The position numbers and the translations under genes are program-made. Positions 44,818 to 54,632 of a stretch of DNA of 64,000 nucleotides are shown piece after piece; position 1 is the stretch's first letter; every line of letters starts with the position of its first letter. A model generated the notes under the pieces. That model was not told where the DNA came from, searched no databases, and worked only from the letters and a program-made list of their open reading frames with translations. Origin of the DNA: Oopsacas minuta (lineage: Eukaryota > Porifera > Hexactinellida > Lyssacinosida > Leucopsacidae); the NCBI GenBank assembly GCA_024704765.1, contig JAKMXF010000023.1, positions 1-64,000 of the forward strand, written 5' to 3'.

Positions 44818-46185
44818 CTACAAATACAAGCCTAAACTAAAAATAGAATAGTAAAATAAATTAAAATTAAGTATTATATTCTCTGCCATCATCCTCATCC
44901 CGTAATGATAATTTTGCTTCAATTTTCTGAAAACATAGAAACAAATTGCAGAGGCTGATAGGCAGAGTGACAGCGAAGTTATTGAAAGAAAGAAAAGAAA
45001 TCTAGCTACACATATGAGGATAATCAGAAAGATCGGGATTAAGATACACAAAGAAGATAGAACTTGTGTTACCCTATTCTTCTCTTCTTTCATCTTCCTG
45101 GCATATAGTTCTGCTGGACCACCAATGAACTCTTTATTATGACGTCTCTCTCTCATCATATTACATTGTGATAAGATACTCTCTTCAAGATCATGTCCAG
45201 ATGTTGTATCAGACATCCAAATGTATCTATCTCCAGCCTTTTTCACTAGTTCGCTAATACCCACGTTTCCTTCAATGGATCTCATCACCTCTTCACGAAA
45301 ATCTTTTGATTTCCTTCTGAATGAGAATAGTATGCTCGTGTAGTCCCACCAATAGTGCTCTGTTTGATGATCCATTCGATAGTACTGAGAATATGGAAGG
45401 TCTGTTATCATTTCCTTCATGTTTGTACTGAATATTTCATTTTGACTGACCAATAATAATATGAGAGTAATGCCTTCTCCATGATGGTCATGACTGCCAA
45501 CCAATTTTCTTATTTTCTCATCAACATCAGGTTCTTGTATTCCCTGGAATAAATCAAGATCTGGATAACAATAGAACTTCAGTCGTACATGCTCCAATTC
45601 TATTACATTATCTTCGTTAGTAATTTGGAGTTTTTCTAGAACTTCTGAAGACTTCACCATATTGTTCCCGTGAATCAATATTGTGTAAGATGGTTTGGAG
45701 ATTTGGTAAATTCCATATAGAATTCTATTAACGTAGGTTTGTTCTAGTAGAGTTGAGTTTACACAGATAAAACGATGATTGACACTGTTGAGTAGAAATT
45801 TCCATGAATCGAATTCTTCACATTTTTGTCTCAATATTTGTCCCAGTATTCCTTCATCAAGAGTTTGACTGATTTCGTCTGCATGAGTGAATACAATCAT
45901 TGCATTACGGAAAAAGTTCAGAGATGAAAGGGCAAGGCTGTTGGCCTGATCCTTTAGCCAATTTAACCAATTCACCGCGGGCACTCTCAAAGTTATGGGA
46001 ACAACAATAAGAACTATCGTGTGTTGAGATCTGTTTTGGAGAAACTTCGTCAATATATTTGTAGCATTCTTTACCTCAATACCTTCCAAACATTCCACCC
46101 ATATTCCTCCCTGTTTTAACATTATCTGTAGAGCAGCCATCCCACTGTTGTTATCCCCAATCAGTAAGAATTTGCTGGTATTCAT
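44818..46185 (-). CDS. Double AIG1-like pseudo-GTPase with C-terminal membrane spans (paralogue 1)
   Basis: 455 aa, one exon. First half: beta strand plus degenerate P-loop FLLIGDNNSGMAA (Lys and Ser/Thr of GxxxxGK[ST] absent), then NAMIVFTHADEIS in the G4 position. Second half repeats the plan without motifs: TILIHGNNM at a P-loop position, YCYPDLDLF where AIG1 proteins have DTPGLFD, GEGITLILLLVSQ, then SIEGNVGISELVKKAGDRYI resembling the GIMAP stretch around CGGRYH. Two spans at about 370-420 (ILIPIFLIILICVARFLF and a second), then a short tail. It pairs with the gene at 46765, 580 bp upstream on the same strand: shared GNN, PDL-x-LF, SIEGN-x-GI, KAG-x-R and EFIGG. Inferred role is as a non-hydrolysing, membrane-tethered scaffold or sensor; untested. 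Confidence 0.65.
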   Translation of the reverse strand: MNTSKFLLIGDNNSGMAALQIMLKQGGIWVECLEGIEVKNATNILTKFLQNRSQHTIVLIVVPITLRVPAVNWLNWLKDQANSLALSSLNFFRNAMIVFTHADEISQTLDEGILGQILRQKCEEFDSWKFLLNSVNHRFICVNSTLLEQTYVNRILYGIYQISKPSYTILIHGNNMVKSSEVLEKLQITNEDNVIELEHVRLKFYCYPDLDLFQGIQEPDVDEKIRKLVGSHDHHGEGITLILLLVSQNEIFSTNMKEMITDLPYSQYYRMDHQTEHYWWDYTSILFSFRRKSKDFREEVMRSIEGNVGISELVKKAGDRYIWMSDTTSGHDLEESILSQCNMMRERRHNKEFIGGPAELYARKMKEEKNRVTQVLSSLCILIPIFLIILICVARFLFFLSITSLSLCLSASAICFYVFRKLKQNYHYGMRMMAENIILNFNLFYYSIFSLGLYL

Positions 46186-46764
46186 GCTACATACAATAAA
46201 TAAATGGATTATTAAGCAGAAAAGTATACGAGAAATCTCTCAGATTTATTGTGAAAATTACAGCTAATTTTGAATCCAATTTAAATATTCAACTATTACA
46301 GATTATCAGTGAGTCTCACGGTTATTCACTGAAAGAAAAGTAGAATTTTAACCAAATTTTGTTTCTTCACTTTACATTTGATGCTAAATTGACAAATCTC
46401 ACACATTTTGGGAAGAAATCTCACGACTTGATGAGACACCAGATTGCATCTATCAAATGTATTCTCACGATAAACCAAATATAGTAGAACTAGAATTTGA
46501 GTGACGCACCAAGTCATATGCGAGTTTTGAATATGCAAGGCACTACTCTAACAAAGGAAATTCTAGGAAATTAACAAATCTAATCGGTAAAGTAGTCAAT
46601 GGTCTCTTCTCATGGACCTTACATAGAGCTTACAGCGCTCTTATAACTCCAATTTTATAGATAGACACGGATTTATAAATAGCTCGAACACAACATAAAT
46701 AACAATTGACAAGTAATAGTAAAGAATTAATTAAATAACACAGCTGCCGAACAGGTATCACTAA
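46186..46764. other. Spacer between the two AIG1-like paralogues
   Basis: Short frames only. It would hold the 3' UTR of the upstream paralogue and the promoter of the downstream one. No repeats with clear ends. Confidence 0.4.
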
Positions 46765-48081
46765 CTACATATAATCAAAATTATGTAAATTTAAGTAATG
46801 AAATGTATTTATGTATGTAAAATGACATAAAGAAACCTTCACTTTGTATCGTCTGCAACAGTATAGTTCTAGTAGTCCAATAGCACTACACGCCAAAATC
46901 AAAGTTATGAAATAAAATTTTTGTTTTCTAAAAATATATTTACTTAGATATGATGCTACATTAATTAGTCTAATTATAGCATTATTCCCTACGTTTCTAT
47001 TGTGTATTGCTCTTATATTAACATCTCTTCCTCCAATAAACTCTGTGTGAAGGTTCTTTTCCTTTATCTTTTGAAATTCTATCAATAATGCATTTAATAA
47101 ATCTGTGTTGGATTGAGGAAGATAGATCTTCCTTCCCCCTGCTTTTCTAATTATCTTTTCGATTCCAATATTACCTTCAATAGAGAGTCTTATCATCTCC
47201 TCAGGGTTAGGACGTCCATTCGTATCGAATACAATTACAGCTCTGCTCCAAAAATACTCACTACATTCATTTCTCAACCCAAGTAGATTTGGTATATCTG
47301 TAATTAGATTAAACATTGATTCACTAAAAATACTATTCAAGCTAATCAGGATTAAGAATACTGATACTCCAGTTCCGATCTGGTCTTGCTGTCCAATTAA
47401 TCGGGCAAGTTCTGGTGTGGGGACAGTTTGTGAGATTTCATTAAAGAGATTGAGGTCTGGCGGGCGATGAATGGAAATACGATAAGGAATATTTCGAGTA
47501 TTTTCTTCAGATACATCAAGCTGGAACTTGTCACTCTCAATGTTATTATTTCCATAACAAAGCACTCTCAAAACAGGTTTAGAAAGTTGCAGGAATTCAT
47601 CTACCACTCTATCTCTATTCTCCTGTGTCATACTAGTAGAATTAATGAACTTAAACCTCCTATCAACTAGGGATAAGATCTCTCCAAATTCTCTATCCAC
47701 CAGCTGCTGTTTATCAACTCCAGGAGCCAACATATCAGTATACGTAAACGCAACTAAACAATTTCCAAACAAGGAATATGAGCTTTCAGCTAGAAACTCA
47801 GACAATTCTTTCAATCTACCTAACTCGTTAATAAACTCTATACCTTTAGTGATATCAATAACAACAATGAAACAAGTACTTGTTCCTGATCTTAAAACAT
47901 TCAAAGAAAAATCTCCATTTTGTGAAGAAATTTCAAAGATTCTCAAACAAGAATTTAACAATCTCACTTCTCTGCCATTACAATCTATTCTTGAGTCTAC
48001 TTGTCCGATTATAATATCTTGTAGATTTTGCTTACCACTGTCTATACCCCCAACTAATATCAGGTTTCTATCTACCTGCAT
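46765..48081 (-). CDS. Double AIG1-like GTPase-related protein with C-terminal membrane span (paralogue 2)
   Basis: 438 aa, one exon. P-loop residues 8-18 read ILVGGIDSGKQ: spacing and Lys are kept but the Mg-coordinating Ser/Thr is Gln. A G4-like AFTYTDML lies near 117. The second, motif-poor half has RVLCYGNNN, HRPPDLNLFNE in the G3 position, GTGVSVFLILISL, RAVIVFDTNG in the G4 position and SIEGNIGIEKIIRKAGGRKI, then EFIGG and one span near 395-415 (FYFITLILACSAIGLLEL). Clearly a tandem duplicate of the gene at 44818. Less decayed in the P-loop than its partner, so it may still bind nucleotide. Known: AIG1/GIMAP GTPases act at endomembranes in lymphocytes and plant immunity; the double layout here is not one I recognise. 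Confidence 0.68.
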   Translation of the reverse strand: MQVDRNLILVGGIDSGKQNLQDIIIGQVDSRIDCNGREVRLLNSCLRIFEISSQNGDFSLNVLRSGTSTCFIVVIDITKGIEFINELGRLKELSEFLAESSYSLFGNCLVAFTYTDMLAPGVDKQQLVDREFGEILSLVDRRFKFINSTSMTQENRDRVVDEFLQLSKPVLRVLCYGNNNIESDKFQLDVSEENTRNIPYRISIHRPPDLNLFNEISQTVPTPELARLIGQQDQIGTGVSVFLILISLNSIFSESMFNLITDIPNLLGLRNECSEYFWSRAVIVFDTNGRPNPEEMIRLSIEGNIGIEKIIRKAGGRKIYLPQSNTDLLNALLIEFQKIKEKNLHTEFIGGRDVNIRAIHNRNVGNNAIIRLINVASYLSKYIFRKQKFYFITLILACSAIGLLELYCCRRYKVKVSLCHFTYINTFHYLNLHNFDYM

Positions 48082-50630
48082 ACAGACTAGACTAATATAG
48101 TAATTCTGGTATTGATACCTCTGTGCAATAAATCTAAACTAATAGCAAATGTATTGAAAATATACAGAATAATTAGAAATAATATAAGTATAAGGAAATA
48201 CTGGACAGATGGAGGATATCTCCTCAGTGGGAAGATTTATTGAAATTGACCAATTTATGCTATATGAATGTAATAAATATCGGTATGGATTGGAAGGTGT
48301 CAATTGGGAAAATAGAGAATCCCTCGAGGGCCAAAGCGATGAACAAAATGCTCATCTAACATGACATATGATAGCATAGAAAGTTGTAAAGAGCGTCGCA
48401 AAAATAAAACTGTCAAGGCCCAAACAAAATTGATAAAACCTACGCATTCAAAAGTGTATGTTTCTTATTAGTAAATGGGAATAATCCAAGTTTTCTACTG
48501 CAAAATTTGAATATTACTAATAAGGAGATTTCCTGTTTGTTCAGTTTGATGTGTTCAAGAAAACTAACAGAAATAAATCAATTGAATGTTAACACGAATT
48601 TATATCCGATTATAATAATTGGAAACAGCCGCTGCTGGGGGAGTTCCGAACTCCAATTCATTTACACCCTACCCTGTATTCCAACAGAATCAAGATATCT
48701 ACCGTCTGTAAGTATACATTTTGAGAGAATTGGCATCTAATTGTGTGATGTATACTTTCCTAAAACTACGTAATACAATACTATATGGTTAGTACATAGC
48801 TCAATTAATAGAAATAATAAAATATTTTGTTATTAATAACTTCATTAAAATATTATAAATAAATAATATTTCTCTCTAAAAGTATAAAATACCAAATGTA
48901 CATATTCTAATTAAGAGCTTGTATAGCTGATCAGAATAATAACAGAGTTCAGGTAGTCTCTGGATTGGAGAATTAATAAAAGATTCTAAGATAAGAGAGA
49001 ATATTTCCAAAGTTGAAAAGTGTGAGTTTGACTAATGTAGACAAGTTGTTAAAAGTTATAACTCCTGAAGTGAAGGAAGAAAAGAAAATATAGCTAAACA
49101 CCAAAGTTTCTAGCATTACTACAATTACTGTAGAGTTAGATTCTTCAATACAAACATCGAGTCAAGTAGCTTGCTCTTCTCAAGTCAAGATATTCTCTAA
49201 TGAAGGGAATTGAAAACTCACTTCGAAAGGAAATTAAGCTTAAATACTTGTTTACGCATAAATCCTATTTACTAAGGTTTCATTGCCCCCTGTACCGTGC
49301 ATGTCTATAATTAGCATAATAATTGAAATGTCTCAAACTCAAATAGACGACTTACAAAATTTACTTACTCTCGCTAAGCACAACCGGAATCGGGAGGCCT
49401 TAGAGAAGATTCTCGAATAAGTCGTGAGGAGGTCGCACGTCGCTTTGCGAGACAACAACGTTTAGCGAGGCGGCGACAAAGGCGACTTTCTTTGCTGCCC
49501 TGTCCACGAGTGAAGAGAGTCAAGGCCAATGACCTACGAGTCAGTTGGGCAAATACAGGTAGATATATTCCGCACAATGCCCATTTGATGAGTATGCGTT
49601 GGATTATTTCCGTAGTGAGAGAGACCAGCGCAGATTCTGGGAGGCTTAGCTTGGCTTTCTTTGGGCTTTTTTTAAGCCCCTGGAAACGATGACAGTCTGA
49701 GGCTTATATACAGCCGTTAGGACAATCTGATCCGGCGGGCTAAGTTGCAAAATGCGAGTTGTTGAAACGTCATGATGATGTCATAATTCATACCCTTTTA
49801 TTGTTCCTGGAAGTTAAAAATACGTCACTATACTGGGGGAGGCACATTTAGTATCATTGTAGCGAGTATTCGCCCATTTCGGGAAAATATACTGCCAAAA
49901 AAACCTCGAAAATATTGGTAATAATCCGAAAAAGCCCAGAGCCTATGTACAATGCATTGTATATGATACTTCCATAGAGAATATACATATACAATCAATA
50001 AGAATGTGTGCATACTATAGAAAACAAGTAATTTCTACGACTTGGATTGTATAACAATTTGCTATTGCTTTACCTAAAAACAATATAAACGATAAAGAAG
50101 TTATTTTTAGCTCTTATTGTCTATCCTAGCAACGCTACTGTAAACATAATATTCTATGCCAAGTATTATAAGGACGATTTGACTGGCTCCTCTGTATTCC
50201 CATCCCATGTAAATAGTGCAGGGCCGGATTTACCCTGGAGTGGCCCGAAGGCTGGACTATACAAGTAGCCCGAAACATGCTCGACATTGGTGGGTCGAAA
50301 ATATTGTAAAAGAAGATACTTCTTTAGCGAATTACAAAATCTAAAATATTTTGATAAAATCAAATTTTTCCAAATTTCTAGATTTCCCAGTTATGCAGCA
50401 CCGTTAATATATCTAGTTTATACCAAACTGGTGTCCTTATATCCCGCACAAATTATCTAAGTTGATTAATACGTCTTTCAATGAAGACAAATTACGTATT
50501 ATACGCTCAATCTACTATTTTTGGTGACGTAACTTCTATGAGGCAGATTCTGCTATAGATAGTTTGCATGAAAACAGTAGTTCTTTAATTGTTAATGAGA
50601 AATCTCAGCACAATTAACCAAATGATATAA
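48082..50630. other. Intergenic, repeat-rich
   Basis: No supported gene. At 49328-49690 a + strand stretch gives MSQTQIDDLQNLLTLAKHNR then stops, and a shifted CPFDEYALDYFRSERDQRRF; this may be a decayed transposon N-terminus but is unassigned. CAGGGCCGGATTTACC at about 50219 is a hAT-type MITE end without partner. The segment TTAATATATCTAGTTTRTWCCAAAC occurs at both 40707 and 50405, an unclassified dispersed repeat. Confidence 0.4.
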
Positions 50631-51328
50631 TCTATATATAAATAAAACAAAGTGTATGTATGTGTGTCCACGCGTTTTCTCAGAGATGCCTGGACCGATT
50701 CGAACCAAAATTTGTGTGCCGACTAAGTAGTACTCAACCTTCCAAATAAGAAATATTTTTCGAATTGAACCATTTTTGGACAAGATATGTGAATTTTCAC
50801 ACCTCGCCCATATAAATCAATGCATTTTCGGAGGAATCTGATTGGTCAACGTTGGCCAGTCAGATTCCTTCCTTCGTATATTATGAATATGTCTGGGAAT
50901 TTGGTTCAATCAGATTCTACCAATTACAATAGTTACTATTCACAGTTTATTGATCCCGTGGAGTAATGTGGAGAAAGTGATACCCAACTTTCTCCGCATT
51001 ACTCCACGGCCCTTCACAAAGCCTTCCACAGGAACTATCTTAAAAGGCTAATAAAGTACTTTAGTATAAATAGTACTAATACCTCACCTAAAATAAATAA
51101 CTGCACTTGAAGAATTGACTTAATGTAATGTTGTAGCATCACATTACAAACACTTAAACAAATGCCGCATAGCAATGTAATAGGTTTTTTGATTGTTCAC
51201 TAAGAGCTGATACATGTGACCGCGTAGCATTCGCAAACGCCAAAAGAGAATCATGAGGGCCGAAGGCCCGAAAAAGCATTCCACAAGAACTAGCAGAAAA
51301 GCCGCCCAGAGGGCGGCGTTGCGGCTAG
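50631..51328 (+). mobile_element. Complete non-autonomous Helitron (family B), 698 bp
   Basis: 5' end A|TCTATATATAAATAAAAC at 50631. 3' end: hairpin GCCGCCC-AGA-GGGCGGC (51301-51317), seven bases, then CTAG at 51325-51328, followed by T. Insertion between A and T, 5' TC, 3' CTAG and a stem just inside are the full Helitron signature. No Rep/helicase gene, so non-autonomous. A 5'-collinear copy lies at 19786. Confidence 0.93.
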
Positions 51329-51797
51329 TACTTGATAATAATGTGATATATACAAGTCTAACAATGTCAAAATCTCATATTTCGTTGTCATCCTAGACGT
51401 ATAGTGCGTTAAAATAGATCACGTATAACTTATTATACGTTTAATACGGATTTTACAACCAAGCAAATTACATGTAGAGTATATGCAAACCGTATTCCAG
51501 TATGATATCGGGAAAAAAAATCAATGGAGTATAATACAAAAGATCGGTAAATCGAGCTAGGGTTCTTATAGCCGGCATCTATATGAACATTTATTCAGGG
51601 TAGAGTTGGATACAATTAGGTCTTTTGAACACTTCCAAATATATCATAACCATTTGGCTCTGTTCGGATTATCGAGGGTGTACTGTCAGTACTGTACCAG
51701 ATATATCATTTATTTACACACAAATAAATTCGTATAAATTACAGAAAATAAAATATTAGTAATATTATATTCCAAAAATAGTTACAAATATCATCAA
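51329..51797. other. Intergenic
   Basis: GTTCGGATTATCGAGGGTGT at about 51663 is a pogo-like MITE right end; its left end was not found. The remainder would include the CLN3 3' UTR. Confidence 0.4.
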
Positions 51798-53144
51798 TCA
51801 ATGACAATTACATATTCCATTATGAATAAATATACTAAGAATAGCAGCTAATGTTATTCCAAAAGAATCAGCTACGCTTACAACTCCCATAGAGAACTCT
51901 ACACGGCTCTTATCTATCTCGTTATTAACACGGTAGAAAGCATTAGCGTATGTTCCTCCACCTAGCAACCCCTCGAATAGCACCACAATACACGTTATGA
52001 GGATGAAAGGAATAAACTGGAATACAGCCTCACAGTATAGCAACACGAAGTTACAAACCTGTAGGAAAGACATAGCCCATAAGAACCTAACTCTAAATAA
52101 ACTAGTACTGGACCGAGACACGAATACTCCTAACTGGTAAAGCATCTGATACAATCTGTATTGCACGTTCTGATTAAAGCAAGTATTATTGTAGTATAGC
52201 AACTCATATAATCCCTGATTAATCATATACTCAAACAGATATACGATAAATAAAGGAAGCATATAGCGTATGAGTTTACGGATGAATAGGAAACGGATTA
52301 GAAATTGTATAAACTCAGGCCTGTGTTTAGGACTAGTTGCTTGTTCTATTTCATCTGTTTTTACCGGTATATTAGTAGAGCTAGTCATTGCGACAGAGTT
52401 TGTATCGTCAATTTGTTCAGTAGTATCATCGTGGTGTAATAACTGATCCTCACTCTCAGATCTATTCAGCCTACTCCTCCTGTATATTTCTGAGTTAGGA
52501 AGTTTAAGTAATAATATCTGAGGCATGTACAGACAGCCCCAGAATGTTACTGCCATGACACAAGGCACAGCTAATACAAAGTATATGACAGTACGAGGAG
52601 GTATGAAGGAAGAGAACAAGAGGTAGTACACAGAAGCTATTATACCAGATGCACCTGTCCCGCTAGACCAGGCTACTACAGCAGTAGGTCCATAGAATGT
52701 ACACAGACTCAGAAACGTTATTTCTCCTAGACCTGCTTCAATGCTAGCAAATACTACACCAGTTAGTATTAATGGTAAATCAGAGGCTGTTCCGAGTATA
52801 ATCAAACTAATAATATTTGATAGAACACAAAAAGCAACTCGCAAATGATAAGATATATAATCAAGACACCAAGGTAGTGTCATCTTAAGTATTAGAGTAG
52901 GTAGTATGCCAGCAAATAGGATAACACCTGTACCTACTTCATTACACTCCCTTCCTCTAGTATCATTACTACACACAGTGGATTTGTTAGGTAGAGTAGA
53001 GTTATTACTAATGTCTAGCAGGTCGTATGCAGCACTTATTATCACTACATAGCTGAAGTTAGTACATACACCTAATATCCAGAATCCGAATATTGTGAAG
53101 CCTCGTACTCTGTTGATTTGTTTGTTGGTTGGTTCATGCTTCAT
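51798..53144 (-). CDS. CLN3: CLN3 (battenin) lysosomal membrane protein
   Basis: 448 aa, one exon; human CLN3 is 438 aa. Seen: FWILGVCTNFSYVVIISAAY as first span, matching the CLN3 N-terminal signature; SNNSTLPNKS luminal loop with N-glycosylation sites; FASIEAGLGEITFLSLCTFY; WSSGTGASGIIAS; a long cytosolic loop with Ser-rich and acidic residues (about 215-285); then further spans and VVSVADSFGITLAAILSIFI at the C-terminus. About 11 hydrophobic segments, MFS-like. The human C-terminal CAAX-like box is not evident here (ends GICNCH). Known: CLN3 is a late endosome/lysosome protein needed for glycerophosphodiester clearance; human loss causes juvenile Batten disease. The ATG at 53144 gives a short cytosolic N-tail. 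Confidence 0.93.
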   Translation of the reverse strand: MKHEPTNKQINRVRGFTIFGFWILGVCTNFSYVVIISAAYDLLDISNNSTLPNKSTVCSNDTRGRECNEVGTGVILFAGILPTLILKMTLPWCLDYISYHLRVAFCVLSNIISLIILGTASDLPLILTGVVFASIEAGLGEITFLSLCTFYGPTAVVAWSSGTGASGIIASVYYLLFSSFIPPRTVIYFVLAVPCVMAVTFWGCLYMPQILLLKLPNSEIYRRSRLNRSESEDQLLHHDDTTEQIDDTNSVAMTSSTNIPVKTDEIEQATSPKHRPEFIQFLIRFLFIRKLIRYMLPLFIVYLFEYMINQGLYELLYYNNTCFNQNVQYRLYQMLYQLGVFVSRSSTSLFRVRFLWAMSFLQVCNFVLLYCEAVFQFIPFILITCIVVLFEGLLGGGTYANAFYRVNNEIDKSRVEFSMGVVSVADSFGITLAAILSIFIHNGICNCH

Positions 53145-53303
53145 ATAAATCGTATTGCTGTTATGAGGGATTAATTAAAAGAGTGTATTTCTAGGATACT
53201 AATCTAAGGAAATAAGAATCGAATGCAAGGTTAAATCTGTTATATAGAATACTCCACGAGCTTGTAAATATTAATGGAAGGAATTTTTAAAATGCAAAGT
53301 GTT

Positions 53304-53664
53304 CAGAGTTGGAACCAATTCCGTTTTCTCGGGTCGGGTTGGGTCGGGTTCGAAGTTGATCAGTTCGAACTTTGTGTGTAATTTTAAATTCAACGGTTTA
53401 AATCTATTTTTGAAAGATTATAATGAAATTGCCTCAAAAGGACATTTACGGCAGTGGTTCTCAACCTGGGTCCGCGGACACCATAAAATGAACTAAAGAG
53501 GTCCGCGGGAGAAACAAGGTTGAGAATCAATGATTTACGGGATAGATATTACTAAAGCATAATATTAAAAGAACAAATTTTCCTTTCTACACTTATTTAC
53601 ACTTCAGGTTCAGTCGGGTTCGGGTCCGGTCGGGTTCTGAAAAGTGGACCCGATTCCAAATCTG
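53304..53664. mobile_element. hAT-type MITE (outer)
   Basis: Ends CAGAGTTGGAACC and GATTCCAAATCTG are inverted repeats with mismatches. Flanks AAAGTGTT and AAAGGGAT share 6 of 8 bases. The interior has repeated GGGTCGGGTT strings in both halves. Interrupted by the 81-bp element at 53452. Confidence 0.65.
53452..53532. mobile_element. hAT-type MITE (inner, nested), perfect 8-bp duplication
   Basis: Ends CAGTGGTTCTCAACCT and AGGTTGAGAATCAATG (inverted, few mismatches), with GGTCCGCGG in both orientations inside. It is flanked on both sides by exactly ATTTACGG (53444-53451 and 53533-53540). 81 bp. Confidence 0.92.
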
Positions 53665-54632
53665 AAAGGGATGGCGTAGAATTAAACCTATATACCTAAG
53701 GACAATGTATTTCGAAAATGGATATTTCCCAAGAACAATTCGGGAATGGAATTCTCTCCCTTATCTATTCTATCAATAGTTCTCCCGACGAGTTTCGAAC
53801 TTGGCTATCAAATCAGTTCACTAACATTTCGTAATTAATAAACTTGAAACGTATTATTTTCTTCATTGTTCATTGTTCCTGTTTTGTTATATGTTTCTTT
53901 CAAATAGCAATCAGCTTCTTTATAAGATAGCGGGCTATTAAGCATTCAAACATTTAGATAATAATGTACTATGGATGGAATATATGCGGGTTTTTCCGCA
54001 CATACGTCACTTGTTTACCGCGGCATTAGCGGGGGTCCTAGCTACGCCACATATAATGAAAGATTATTGGAGGTCAAGAAGTTGTCCCTCCTTAACCTAT
54101 TACAATATACGCTATGGTTACCAAAATTTGGCTTGCAGGGTCGCTCCAGCGGGCTGTTTACTTAAGGTTATTTGTGCAAAAGATATTACAGTTACATTGA
54201 GATGCAGCAAATTGCTAACTAGCTCGTGTTGTAAATCTTACAATTACCAACATCTTATATAGAATAACGAAGAAGCTAATCTATTAGTAAACAAATAAGA
54301 GCATGTTTCGAAGAGAACACTCCTCAAAATGGAATGAGTTCCAATAACCTTCCGTTTCCTTATGCATAAATGCACTCAATTAAATCTCTGGCATCATCAT
54401 AGAATACTACCCAATAGACAGATGGAAAAGTCACAAAATAATATAGAAATCCGTTAATCCGTAAACCATAGAGAGGCCCGCCGATACTCCCAACGTCAGG
54501 GATCTGTAACTACGTAACTGCCCTCTGACAAGTCTTCTAGTTGTAATATCAACAGTTCTACTGTACGCATATTCAAATATAGAAAAATGCATTTACTAAT
54601 GAAAATACAGTAATCACATGCAGTGAAAAATG

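Larger units (their letters stand above)
53145..54632. other. Intergenic with nested MITEs
   Basis: Apart from the nested hAT elements at 53304-53664, no gene. A hydrophobic frame pair at 53971-54262 overlaps in two frames and has no motifs. The 3' UTR of the UBR5 orthologue probably reaches into 54500-54632. Confidence 0.4.

Noticed and set aside
49328-49690. Possible coding fragment (Arg-rich, then CPFDEYALDYFRSERDQRRF)
   Set aside because: Stops and frame changes, and I cannot name the family. Perhaps a transposon N-terminus, but not supportable as a gene.
53971-54262. Overlapping + strand frames of 64 and 95 codons
   Set aside because: Two frames overlap on the same bases and neither has family motifs; treated as chance.
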